A stretch of DNA of 64,000 bases from Bolinopsis microptera (Eukaryota; Ctenophora; Tentaculata; Lobata; Bolinopsidae). Where the stretch lies: NCBI RefSeq assembly GCF_026151205.1, contig NC_087083.1:374001-438000 (forward strand), read 5' to 3'. The translations under genes were made by a program, and so were the position numbers. Below are positions 49,249 through 60,430 of this stretch, one piece after another (positions within the stretch are counted from its first letter, which is position 1; the number at the start of each line of letters is the position of its first letter). Below the pieces are notes generated by a model. The model was given only the letters and a program-made list of their open reading frames with translations, was not told the origin of the DNA and searched no databases.

Positions 49249-49491
49249 CACGTGACATCCACATTAAACCGACTTGGCTCACTGCCAGCCCCATTAGCAG
49301 CTCCATTAACACATGCTATCCAATATCACAGCTCCGTTCTGCCCACGTGATATTGTTTATTGGTCACGTGACTTATCAGGTGATGAACAGTATATGACAG
49401 GATTATTATAGCAGGGAAAAGCAGGATGTCTTGTACGGACAAATTAGAAGCTAGAATAGTGGTGTGGACTGTGGGGTGAAAGTCACGTGAC
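49249..49491 (+). promoter_or_regulatory. E-box cluster upstream of gene B
   Basis: Four CACGTG palindromes lie at 49249, 49344, 49365 and 49484. Two are the full 10-bp palindrome GTCACGTGAC (49363-49372 and 49482-49491), a strong site for USF/MITF/TFE-type bHLH-zip factors. An ATTGG (reverse CCAAT) sits at about 49359. The cluster ends about 285 bp before the proposed start codon of gene B. Promoter role is inferred. Confidence 0.5.
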
Positions 49492-49774
49492 CCGGGCGCC
49501 GTGGTACAGACTTTCTGACGACATTGTTAACTATACACTATCTCCTTTCATATATGTGGTACAATAACTGCAGCATCTACTGTATACCGTTGTTTCTGCT
49601 TGACAGCTGATATACTGATAATTACCCTTAGCTGTATACTTAGTAAGTAAGTTACCCTGGGCTGTTGTTTTTTGTTTTTTTGAGTTGATCGCACGTTGTT
49701 GTATCGTATCTTTTTGGTAGGTGTCACATTGTATTTGTAAAGCTGTAGTTTTGAGAAGAGTTACCTGGTGGTAG

Positions 49775-52700
49775 ATGAGACCGAGAAAGCAAGAGGAGAA
49801 CGCTTCCACCACCAGTAAGTTTTGTCTTTATATCTGTTTAAAGCTATTGGATTAACTATTTAATCACTTGAATGTATATGGTTCACCGTCTGAAATCTCT
49901 ATATCGTCTGATCAGGATAACTCAGCAAAGTTTCCACGTAAAAACACCGGATAATAGCGGATCATGCATGTCTCCAACACTTCCAAAGAACACTACTTGC
50001 TCTATAAGAATATCACATTACTACTCAATACTCCTTCCTAAATCCTTACTAATGGACTATATGAATACGAGCGGGGTTGTTATAACTGTGTATACCCTAG
50101 GGCCCTATCTTGTCAAGTAATATCCATTAACATCTCATCACCTCGTTCACATGTCAGACATTTGCTCCTTCATAAACATAATCATCATGCTGAATAGTCA
50201 CCTTGTTTCTAATCTGTTACCTGCCGGCTGCATGGATATGGTTGCTGGTGATTTAAGGACTCATTAGGGTCTGACATATTGGTTATTGATTGATTTTCAC
50301 TGTGAGGTTGATCGACCATTGATGATTTTTTGGCGATCAACTTTCTTGTTTTGTTTGTTGGACCGTTGATGTTACAGTTAAGAATTAAGTCAAAACAGGT
50401 CGTCCTGGCCATAAACAATCTTATAAGCCGTCGATAGTTGATACCTCAAATCGTTGATAGTTGATACCTCAAATCGTTGATAGTTGATAGTTGATAGTTG
50501 ATAGTTGATAGTTGATAGTTGATACTTGATACTTGATACTTGATACTTGATACTTGATACTTGATACTTGATACTTGATACTTGATACCTTGAGGTGCTA
50601 ATTATAGTTCATGATACTATAGTCTCACATTTCACAACCCAAACCCGGCCCACATTCTTACATGATCTCTAGTTCCTCTCCATGATAAACGACCCAACAC
50701 ACATTATAATGCTCCTTCATAAACATAATCATTATGACATGAGACACCTCTAATTACTTCAGTGACACCTATAAAGATGCTAATTAGGTCCAAACGTTTC
50801 TTTTAATTCCTATTAATAGCTCAAACTTTGACGTTTATATCCGGTTGCAAGTTATTAAGTTATTAAGGAAGCACACCTTGTGGTGGGGTTTAGTGTTAAA
50901 ATGGAAACCTCTAGTCACTATCGGTGGGGTTTAGTGTTAAAATGGAAACCTCTTGTCACTATCGGTGGGGTTTAGTGTTAAAATGGAAACCTCTTGTCAC
51001 TATTGGTGGGGTTTAGTGTTAAAATGGAAACCTCTTGTCACTATCGGTGGGGTTTAGTGTTAAAATGGAAACCTCTTGTCACTATCGGTGGGGTTTAGTG
51101 TTAAAATGGAAACCTCTTGTCACTATTGGTGGGGTTTAGTGTTAAAATGGAAACCTCTTGTCACTATTGGTGGGGTTTAGTGTTAAAATGGAAACCGCTT
51201 GTCACTATCGGTGGGGTTTAGTGTTAAAATGGAAACCGCTTGTCACTATTGGTGGGGTTTAGTGTTAAAATGGAAACCTCTTGTCACTATTGGTGGGGTT
51301 TAGTGTTAAAATGGAAACCTCTTGTCACTATTGGTGGGGTTTAGTGTTAAAATGGAAACCTCTTGTCACTATTGGTGGGGTTTAGTGTTAAAATGGAAAC
51401 CTCTTGTCACTATCGGTGGGGTTTAGTGTTAAAATGGAAACCTCTTGTCACTATCGGTGGGGTTTAGTGTTAAAATGGAAACCGCTTGTCACTATCGGTG
51501 GGGTTTAGTGTTAAAATGGAAACCGCTTGTCACTATCGGTGGGGTTTAGTGTTAAAATGGAAACCGCTTGTCACTATCGGTGGGGTTTAGTGTTAAAATG
51601 GAAACCTCTTGTCACTATCGGTGGGGTTTAGTGTTAAAATGGAAACCTCTTGTCACTATTGGTGGGGTTTAGTGTTAAAATGGAAACCTCTTGTCACTAT
51701 TGGTGGGGTTTAGTGTTAAAATGGAAACCTCTAGTCACTATTGGTGGGGTTTAGTGTTAAAATGGAAACCTCTTGTCACTATTGGTGGGGTTTAGTGTTA
51801 AAATGGAAACCTCTTGTCACTATCGGTGGGGTTTAGTGTTAAAATGGAAACCTCTTGTCACTATTGGTGGGGTTTAGTGTTAAAATGGAAACCTCTTGTC
51901 ACTATTGGTGGAATTCTGAACTTGGTGTGAATTTGACTTGCAGATTGTTCATAAGCAAATGTTTTTTTCCGCAGCCAACTTTTGGAACAATCGAATTTGT
52001 TTAATTTCTTGTGTAACGTTAAACTTAACCACGATCAGGCGCATTCTTAATGGTTATTTCCCTTAAAAGTCACTAATACATTTCGTTATATCAATTAGTG
52101 ACTATATTATCAGTAGGATTGTAGGAGTGGTATTTCAAAGAGATATTATTCTAGGGTAATAAAATACAACTTCCTGATGACCAGTTTCAACCCTTTTAAT
52201 TCCTTCAGAACTCCCATCACTTGTACTATCATACCTCGTATGTTATCTTAGCTTATGTTATCTTAGTTAATGATTGGCCAATCTTTGTTGCAGCATGTCG
52301 AGATTTAATTTTTACTAGCAGGTTTCTTATTTTAAATCTAAATTATCCAAAGTATCTCAGAAATGTATAGTCAGTAAGAGCTTTAAGCAGTTTTCAATAC
52401 TTTCTTCTCATTTCAGGCGCAAAGAAATGTGCAGACAATGTGACTGAGTTAACAAAGTTTCTAAAATCCTCACCCACAATCAACCGGCTCAGCGAAAAAT
52501 CCAAAAGTAATGGTATGTTATGTACAGTGTACATTGTACATTGTACATTGTACATTAACTTGTATGTTATGTACAGTGTACATTGTACATTGTACATTGT
52601 ACATTTACTTGTATGTTATGTACATTGTACATTGTACATTGTACATTGTACATTTACTTGTATGTTATGTACAGTGTACATTGTACATTGTACATTGTAC

Positions 52701-55700
52701 ATTTACTTGTATGTTATGTACATTGTACATTGTACATTGTACATTGTACATTAACTTGTATGTTATGTACAGTGTACATTGTACATTGTACATTAACTTG
52801 TATGTTATGTACAGTGTACATTGTACATTGTACATTAACTTGTATGTTATGTACATTGTACATTGTACATTTACTTGTATGTTATGTACAGTGTACATTG
52901 TACATTAACTTGTATGTTATGTACAGTGTACATTGTACATTGTACATTGTACATTTACTTGTATGTTATGTACATTGTACATTGTACATTGTACATTGTA
53001 CATTAACTTGTATGTTATGTACAGTGTACATTGTACATTGTACATTAACTTGTATGTTATGTACAGTGTACATTGTACATTGTACATTAACTTGTATGTT
53101 ATGTACATTGTACATTGTACATTTACTTGTATGTTATGTACAGTGTACATTGTACATTAACTTGTATGTTATGTACAGTGTACATTGTACATTGTACATT
53201 TACTTGTATGTTATGTACAGTGTACATTGTACATTAACTTGTATGTTATGTACAGTGTACATTGTACATTAACTTGTATGTTATGTACAGTGTACATTGT
53301 ACATTAACTTGTATGTTATGTACAGTGTACATTGTACATTGTACATTAACTTGTATGTTATGTACAGTGTACATTGTACATTGTACATTGTACATTTACT
53401 TGTATGTTATGTACATTGTACATTGTACATTGTACATTGTACATTAACTTGTATGTTATGTACAGTGTACATTGTACATTGTACATTAACTTGTATGTTA
53501 TGTACAGTGTACATTGTACATTGTACATTAACTTGTATGTTATGTACATTGTACATTGTACATTTACTTGTATGTTATGTACAGTGTACATTGTACATTA
53601 ACTTGTATGTTATGTACAGTGTACATTGTACATTGTACATTTACTTGTATGTTATGTACAGTGTACATTGTACATTAACTTGTATGTTATGTACAGTGTA
53701 CATTGTACATTAACTTGTATGTTATGTACAGTGTACATTGTACATTAACTTGTATGTTATGTACAGTGTACATTGTACATTGTACATTAACTTGTATGTT
53801 ATGTACAGTGTACATTGTACATTAACTTGTATGTTATGTACAGTGTACATTGTACATTAACTTGTATGTTATGTATGTTGTATAGTGTACATTAAAGCTT
53901 GTATGTTATGTACAGTGTACATTGTACATTTACTTGTATGTTATGTACAGTGTACATTGTACATTAACTTGTATGTTATGTACAGTGTACATTGTACATT
54001 AACTTGTATGTTATGTACAGTGTACATTGTACATTGTACATTAACTTGTATGTTATGTACAGTGTACATTGTACATTAACTTGTATGTTATGTACAGTGT
54101 ACATTGTACATTAACTTGTATGTTATGTATGTTGTATAGTGTACATTAACTTGTATGTTATGTACAGTGTACATTGTACATTAACTTGTATGTTATGTAC
54201 ATTGTACATTGTACATTAACTTGTATGTTATGTATGTTGTATAGTGTACATTAAAGCTTGTATGTTATGTACAGTGTACATTGTACATTTACTTGTATGT
54301 TATGTACAGTGTACATTGTACATTAACTTGTATGTTATGTACAGTGTACATTGTACATTGTACATTTACTTGTATGTTATGTACAGTGTACATTGTACAT
54401 TAACTTGTATGTTATGTACAGTGTACATTGTACATTAACTTGTATGTTATGTACAGTGTACATTGTACATTAACTTGTATGTTATGTACAGTGTACATTG
54501 TACATTGTACATTAACTTGTATGTTATGTACAGTGTACATTGTACATTAACTTGTATGTTATGTACAGTGTACATTGTACATTAACTTGTATGTTATGTA
54601 CACTGTACATTGTACATTAACTTGTATGTTATGTACAGTGTACATTGTACATTGTACATTAACTTGTGTGTTATGTACATTGTACATTAACGTGTATGTT
54701 ATGTACATTGTACATTGTACATTGTACATTAACTTGTATGTTATGTACAGTGTACATTGTACATTGTACATTAACTTGTATGTTATGTACAGTGTACATT
54801 GTACATTAACTTGTATGTTATGTACAGTGTACATTGTACATTAACTTGTATGTTATGTACAGTGTACATTGTACATTAACTTGTATGTTATGTACAGTGT
54901 ACATTGTACATTGTACATTAACTTGTGTGTTATGTACATTGTACATTAACTTGTATGTTATGTACAGTGTACATTGTACATTAACTTGTATGTTATGTAC
55001 ATTAACTTGTATTTTATGTACTTTAACTTATATGCAAAACTCAACTTGTTAGGTACTGTTAATAAAGGTCTTTTTGGGTTGGTATCGTTGGAAATATCAG
55101 TCTAACTTAAAGTCGTTAATATCAAACTAGCAAAACTATATGGAGCCTTTTAATGACGATTAAAAGCCAGGAGACATAGACGCCCGAATTAGACTGATTG
55201 AGAAACTCTGATTGTTAATATGTATTTGTTTTTGTTTTTTGTTTCAAAACTTCTTCCTGTTTCTAATATCTAAACTTGTTTAACCAATTCATCAGGAGTC
55301 ACCTCAGAACAGCTCATCTCAGAATCAGAGCTATTTGAAGTTGAAGGGGACAAGTTGGAGCGGAGTACCGGGGAACGCGCACTTGCTTTAGCTTGTTTTA
55401 CTAAGGCAGCAAGTGAGTCTAACATATCCCAGTTCAATTAGTAACGGGTTTTATATTAACAGGAAACGATTACGGTAATAAATAACAGAGTTAACACGAA
55501 CAGAGTTAATGTATTTTAATATATAATGTTGCCATGGGGTGGAAAGTCCCCATTTATCGTAGTCCGATAGTTTTACTGCATCGTAATATTATATGTAACC
55601 AGGAATTACCTGGGATTCTCAGGTTTTAGTGTTCTTAAATTAAAATTAAAGATATAGCGGAGTGATAGCCCAGCATGAGTAACTTGTAAAAGGATGTAAA

Positions 55701-56026
55701 TTAGCTTTTGTATAATTTTCAATCGCATGAATGTGTGTTAAAAAACAAATGTAAATTCGTTATCTAGGTCTTATCAAATTCCCAAATACAAGGAAAAGTT
55801 TCATTTTCTGTTTTAAGATTTTCGATCAACCAATCTTTGAATTTCAACAGGTCTATCAAAAGCAGTAAGTGAGCTAGAATCAATAAGCCCTGATGTCCAG
55901 CTAAGAGCACAAATCAGAAGAGAAAGTTGCCTCAAAAAAGCCCGAAACATTTACCGGAAAATGTTGGTCGAGTCCGTTCAAAACCCTCAGCATCCGATTA
56001 CTAAGAAATCTAAGAAGACGAAACAG
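49775..56026 (+). CDS. Gene B: unidentified helical protein, 4 exons seen, 3' end open
   Basis: Exons: 49775-49814 (ATG, MRPRKQEENASTT, donor CCA|GTAAGT, phase 1), 52417-52512 (acceptor CATTTCAG, donor G|GTATGT), 55296-55412 (acceptor TTCATCAG, donor AA|GTGAGT) and 55851-56026 (acceptor TTCAACAG, donor CAG|GTACTT, phase 0). All junction phases agree, which is good evidence for a real gene. The product, about 140 residues so far, is charged and probably helical: NVTELTKFLKSSPTINRLSE, then SESELFEVEGDKLE, then GERALALACFTKAASLSKAV, then CLKKARNIYRKMLVES and a Lys-rich end. The middle looks like a MIT/TPR-style helical hairpin, but I do not recognise the family. Introns carry several large arrays and a MITE. 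No downstream exon or stop was found. Confidence 0.6.
50452..50590. repeat. 7-bp microsatellite (TAGTTGA)n to (TACTTGA)n
   Basis: Two adjoining blocks of the same 7-bp unit differing by one base (G then C), preceded by two copies of TTGATACCTCAAATCG. Lies in intron 1 of gene B. Confidence 0.9.
50882..51911 (+). repeat. 41-bp minisatellite, about 25 copies
   Basis: Unit GGTGGGGTTTAGTGTTAAAA, then TGGAAACC, then TCTTGTCACTATC/T. Three dimorphic sites (CTCTTG/CCGCTTG, TCTTG/TCTAG, ATCGG/ATTGG) vary between units. Lies in intron 1 of gene B. Confidence 0.96.
52513..55030 (+). repeat. Intron-filling TGTACAT/TTGTATGTTATG array
   Basis: About 2.5 kb built of ACTTGTATGTTATGTACAGT followed by 1-4 copies of GTACATT. 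Unit lengths vary (about 35-50 bp), with higher-order copies such as 52917-53150 repeated 441 bp later. It starts at the first intron base after gene B exon 2. The many open frames are artefacts. TGTACA palindromes make it prone to hairpins. Confidence 0.95.
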
Positions 56027-56045
56027 GTACTTACTCTTATATGTA

Positions 56046-56128
56046 CAGTAGAACCCCGATTAACCGCGCCCTGATTTACCGTGGTTGTTTCCTTTCTCCC
56101 AAACTCCACGGTAAATGGGGGTTTACTG
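56046..56128. mobile_element. 83-bp pogo/Tigger-like MITE
   Basis: The ends are CAGTAGAACCCCGATTAACC and, on the complement, CAGTAAACCCCCATTTACCG, flanked by TA on both sides (56044-56045 and 56129-56130). The CAGTAGA-ACC-CGATTA consensus is typical of pogo/Tigger-type Tc1/mariner elements, which duplicate TA. It begins 19 bp after the end of gene B exon 4. Confidence 0.82.
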
Positions 56129-57674
56129 TATCTTTCATGATCATGATCATATGTTTTCAACATTGTGTTACTTGGCCGCGCTCAGCCTGTCATTCCGCCG
56201 AATCTTTATTCATTCTTTATTCATTCTTATGTCTATAAACATTATAATAGCCTGGGGCCCCCAGGTTGATATTTTGCCAATATTTATTCCCGGCTCAGAG
56301 AAAAGATGGAAATATTAAATGATTTAAACCGCAAGCAACCCTCATATCACAAGATTTCTATCGCGGGATGAAAGTGCAGGTCTTTGTTTGATAAATCTCC
56401 TCAACATTTTAAATATAAAAGAGAAATAAAAATGATAAAATTTATGATAAATTGGCCAGCTCGTATATGAAATAGCATAATCAGAGTCAACTAAACGAAT
56501 CCAAGCAGTTAAAAACACCATTATACCAATGTTATTTCCTCGAGCAAATCTTAAAGCCCCCTAAAAACCCATTATGTTTCAGTTTATTCTTTATTGTTTT
56601 TATTGTTTTAGTTTATTCTTTACTAGCAGGAACCCGTATAACCCTAAAATGGTGTCATTTGTCAAGACTCAAGAGACTAAAATAATTATTACCTATTTAA
56701 TTCGCGTTTTTGACACCACTTGGTGGTCCAAATTTTGGGCTCTAAAACTCCTATTTCTTGGCCAATTTTGTATTTCTTCATGCTGATTTGAAGGCCATTA
56801 AAGCATTTGGCCCAGTCAAAAAAGCATCAAACGGTGGCTTTCAGTTTCATCATCTTCTGTTTTTAAGGATTTGCCTTTCGCTAGGCAAGTTATCTGTGCC
56901 ATTCATGCTTGTTCAATCAGAAACCCTATTTCGGATCAGCTGAGCTGCAATATTTCTGGTATATCTGCTCAATTGAACTTAAATTATTCCTCTTTGTTTG
57001 TTCCATGGCTATCACACGAAACTGCAGCTCCAGGGGTGCATCAATAAACAACTCTTCTAAACGTGTAGTGTATTTGTATAAACTTTCTATTCCGAGTCCA
57101 AAACTTACTATTCCGCAAGAATTATAACTGTAAACACTGAACATGTGAACATGTGAATTTTATTGTGCGTGTGAAATCCGCTACTTTAAAAGTAATTTTA
57201 ATTAGTGATTAGTAGGAAATTAAAAATAATATTGAGTTGGCGAAAAAATAAAATCTTGCCTTGGCAAATATTTGTCCTGTCCAGCAAGCATCCCTTATTT
57301 ATTACTTTTATAGCATTAGCAAAAAAGAAACTATAATTGCCATTCGCAACGCATTTATTGACGCGTTGCTGATCGTTTAACCTTGTACCTGGCATTTCAT
57401 AGAAATTTGGTAACGCATCATGATTATATTATGTAAATTATCTAAGAAAACAAAAATGTACTTTCGTGGGACGTCTCGTTTAGCGAGCTAGTTATCTTTG
57501 AGCCTGAGGCACGGCTTCCTGTCCTTACTTTACCTACACTTTCTTTTGAATTATTTCTGAATTGCTACATCTCCGCAAGTAAATATATTAACTTGATTCA
57601 CCTTCCTGTTACTTCTTTTTTATCTAAAAACCTCCCAGCTAATCAATGACTGAATGAATCGAAGGGTTTTGGCA
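56129..57674. other. Non-coding stretch, possibly with old transposon debris
   Basis: No phase-0 acceptor with an open exon for gene B is evident. On the minus strand, two adjacent short frames (57144-56926, for example LEELFIDAPLELQFRVIAME, and 57395-57198) read as protein-like but are broken by stops and belong to no family I recognise; they may be decayed transposase sequence. Confidence 0.35.
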
Positions 57675-57803
57675 TATTTTTTGATATTTCATATATGAGG
57701 AGGCAGTATAGTGCCTCCTAAAAAATAAAATTTTTTTAAAGAATTTAAAAAATTCAAATAATTTAAAAATACTGTCTCCTTATATGTGAAATATCAAAAA
57801 ATA
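57675..57803. mobile_element. 129-bp inverted-repeat MITE (TA-flanked)
   Basis: A 34-bp arm (TATTTTTTGATATTTCATAT, then ATGAGGAGGCAGTA) pairs with 57770-57803 with three mismatches. The spacer is very A/T-rich. The TA at both tips suits a Tc1/mariner-type TSD. No coding capacity. Confidence 0.65.
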
Positions 57804-58369
57804 TAAAACTAACCGCAGGGCCCGATGAATCGTGGATGTATGGCAACATTTGATATATTAAATTTGTTACACGATCGCTTCCTGTTAATAAACAATTAAC
57901 TCCGTATAACACAATAGGATTTGACGTATGTTGTATGCTAATCAGTTGATTATAATCAAGGGCAAAGAAGCCTTCATATTATTCTTTAGTTAAAATAAAT
58001 TTCGAATTCAATTGATTGTAGTATCTTTTACAGTTTTACCAATAGCTCAGATAGTATATAGCTAGTATACTGCATCATGCATGATTACTATAATAATAGT
58101 ATAATGGTGGCCATGACCTAATGACGAATTAATATTTAATGGTTCCATAAACGAAGGCTGGAATTTATCATGTTATTTAGTTCCGAGATAAAAAACGACT
58201 TTGAGAAAATAAAGATTATAACCCAGAATTCTAATATGAACAATATAGATCATGTAAAATAAACAAACGATAAACTTTGAAAGATAAGCGGAAACTGATA
58301 GATGTGATGGTTAAGAAATAGAGATAAAAGGCGGGGACTGCTCGTACGTTTTGTAATGGTTTGGCCAAT

Positions 58370-58809
58370 ACGAGGTCGCGTCTTCAGCCACGTGGTTTTT
58401 TCCACTAATAGGGAGCTCTATGTGGTGTGATTGGTCATTCCGTTGGCGAGTAAACTCTCCGGACAGAGTGTTGCCTGATATGGTCCGTGTGCTCAGTTCT
58501 TTTTTATCAGTTTAGTTGACCGTTACTACATTACAGTAATGCTTTCATCATTTTGTCGGAGAGCTTACACTTACGGTTATAATTATTAGCTTATATTTTC
58601 TGGTTTTGCTGCTTAAGTTTAGGCTTCTAAATCTAACGACTTACGACTTCACAATTTTCAGCAAATTCACGAAGTGTTTATCATAGATTTAATTGTCGTG
58701 TAGAATTAATATTTAATTCTGTTTTTGTACTTAACGTTTATCAAATTAATTTGGCAGTTGTGTCTCGTCATTCGTCATTTTCTTTATTAAGTCATTCATA
58801 TGAAAAGGT
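58370..58809 (+). promoter_or_regulatory. Possible promoter and first exon, plus strand
   Basis: CCAAT-type motifs (GGCCAATA at 58373, GATTGGTC at about 58430), a CACGTG at 58391, and then a strong donor, ATGAAAAG|GTAAGA, at 58809, preceded by ATG at 58800. This could be the start of a plus-strand gene whose later exons lie outside the window or were not recognised. No coding body is seen. Confidence 0.3.
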
Positions 58810-59058
58810 AAGATTTTTTGAGACATTATGCTAAATATGGTCAACCCTAAATTATACGAAACATTATGATTTAAAACACTTTTATTTAACTGAAAGACAG
58901 ATAAAATGAATGATAACACATTCTATAGTGGATAGTAATTTCATAGTAATTAGCATTATATAAATAACTACAATAACGAATAGTTAAGTTTGGTTAGTGG
59001 GTGAAATTATTTGCAAAATAACGCTCAATTGCTAGCTTAATATGTTTGTATTGTTATC

Positions 59059-59142
59059 AGCACAGTGGCGCAATCGGTTAAGCATAAGCCTTATCTGTCT
59101 GTCTAGCCCGGACGTAGCGAGATCGAGTCCCGGCTTGGTCAA
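59059..59142 (+). repeat. tRNA-like sequence (SINE head or tRNA pseudogene)
   Basis: An A-box-like AGTGGCGCAATCGGTTAAGC and a B-box-like GAGATCGAGTCCC are spaced as in a tRNA with a long middle. The T-arm stem does not pair well, so a working tRNA is unlikely. No A-rich tail follows. It lies about 150 bp from the 3' end of gene C. Confidence 0.5.
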
Positions 59143-59285
59143 AATCTCAAAGTTTTCAAAAATCGGTAATTAGTTCGTAAAAGTTCACTCATTGTAGAGC
59201 TATCACATATTCAAGGCTTATGTATACATGTTTCATAACAATAGAACTAGTCACCCACTTACGTTATTACACAGTAACATCAATT

Positions 59286-60430
59286 CTAATATCGTATAAT
59301 GCGAGCGTAGTTACTCAGTTTATCTAACAAATGTAACATGTAAGGTGTATCGTCTAATGTTCTACCCTCCCCTGGGTACATAACAACAGAGCAGTGTACA
59401 CGTGCTCTTGATAACACTAAGTAAAGTGTAGCCAGGCCACGCTCCTCACTACCCCACACTTCACTCAGTACTATTACAGCAGGCCACTCACTAGAGGCAC
59501 AATACCAACTGTCACACACTGCAATCTTACTAGCAGTGTTCTTACATCTCATATTAACACTGTTCCTAACTAGTGATACTACATCCCTACTACTAGTGTA
59601 ATCAGTATATACTATACCTATATCAGAATAATCTAATTCATGTGTAGCACACAATCTATCTAAATCAATATTAAAAACACTTACAATACTATCAACATTA
59701 TAATCATTAAAAACATGTATAACAGGTAATGTACCGTGTATAAAGTGTCCAGGTGATTGTGAAGGTAAAATAATATCTAAAATATCTGATTTAAGAGAAC
59801 ATAATTTAACGAATTGATCTCTGATTACAGATAAAATATTCGATAAATCAAACGTATTTCTCAAGTTACTAGATAAAGTAGTCCTCTGATGAGGTGCTAA
59901 TATATCAGTAAGTACATTAGCTACTATTGAAATGAGATCTGTGTTAAATAACGACCAAACCTGGACAATATCACATGCTATCCACACAATCTTATCTGCT
60001 GATAAGTCTTTTAACGTGTTAATCAATAAAGCCCACTCTTCAGCTGTGGTATTATATCTAATTACTGTCTGTATATCATCAACAAACAAATTATAACCAC
60101 TTAGTACACTGAGTCTATCTGTTAAATATGTGGTATCTTCATAACCTGGTATCTCCACAATAATAACATTACACGAACTCTCTGTTATAAGATTAGCTAG
60201 TTGTTCGGGAGTGTGTTCATATTCACTAGTGCTTATCAGTTTGTAATTTATACTAGCGTTATCTAACGCACTTTGATAATGCTGTGAATTGTTCCCTTCT
60301 CCAGTAAACTTAAATACCACAACTTTATTGTTCTTATCAGACTCTAACAGTTGCAGTATTTTACCACACAATATGACAGTTTTGCCCGCCCCTGCGGGTC
60401 CGTTAATCAACAACAAATTCTCTTTGACTT
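59286..60430 (-). CDS. Gene C, C-terminal part: superfamily 1 (UvrD/Schlafen-like) helicase
   Basis: About 376 codons ending in TAG. Walker A is LLINGPAGAGKT at the start. A Walker-B-like NLFVDDIQT sits near residue 110, APHQRTTLSSNLRNTFDLS near 195-213 (helicase motif IV type, LRNT), and GLATLYLVLSRARVHCSVVM near 325-345 (motif VI, SRAR). The order and spacing fit a superfamily 1 ATP-dependent helicase or translocase related to UvrD C-terminal and Schlafen helicase domains. The frame has no usual ATG; its first residues continue a sequence begun in the upstream frame, which overlaps by about 10 bp and is offset by one base. So this is most likely the second half of one protein. Intronless. 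Confidence 0.8.

Noticed and set aside
52394-55052. Many overlapping Cys/Tyr/Val-rich proteins up to 229 codons
   Set aside because: Translation of the TGTACAT array in gene B intron 2; the same peptides recur with the DNA repeat.
59059-59142. Functional tRNA gene
   Set aside because: A and B boxes are present but the T-arm and acceptor stems do not pair well, and no clear anticodon arm can be drawn.
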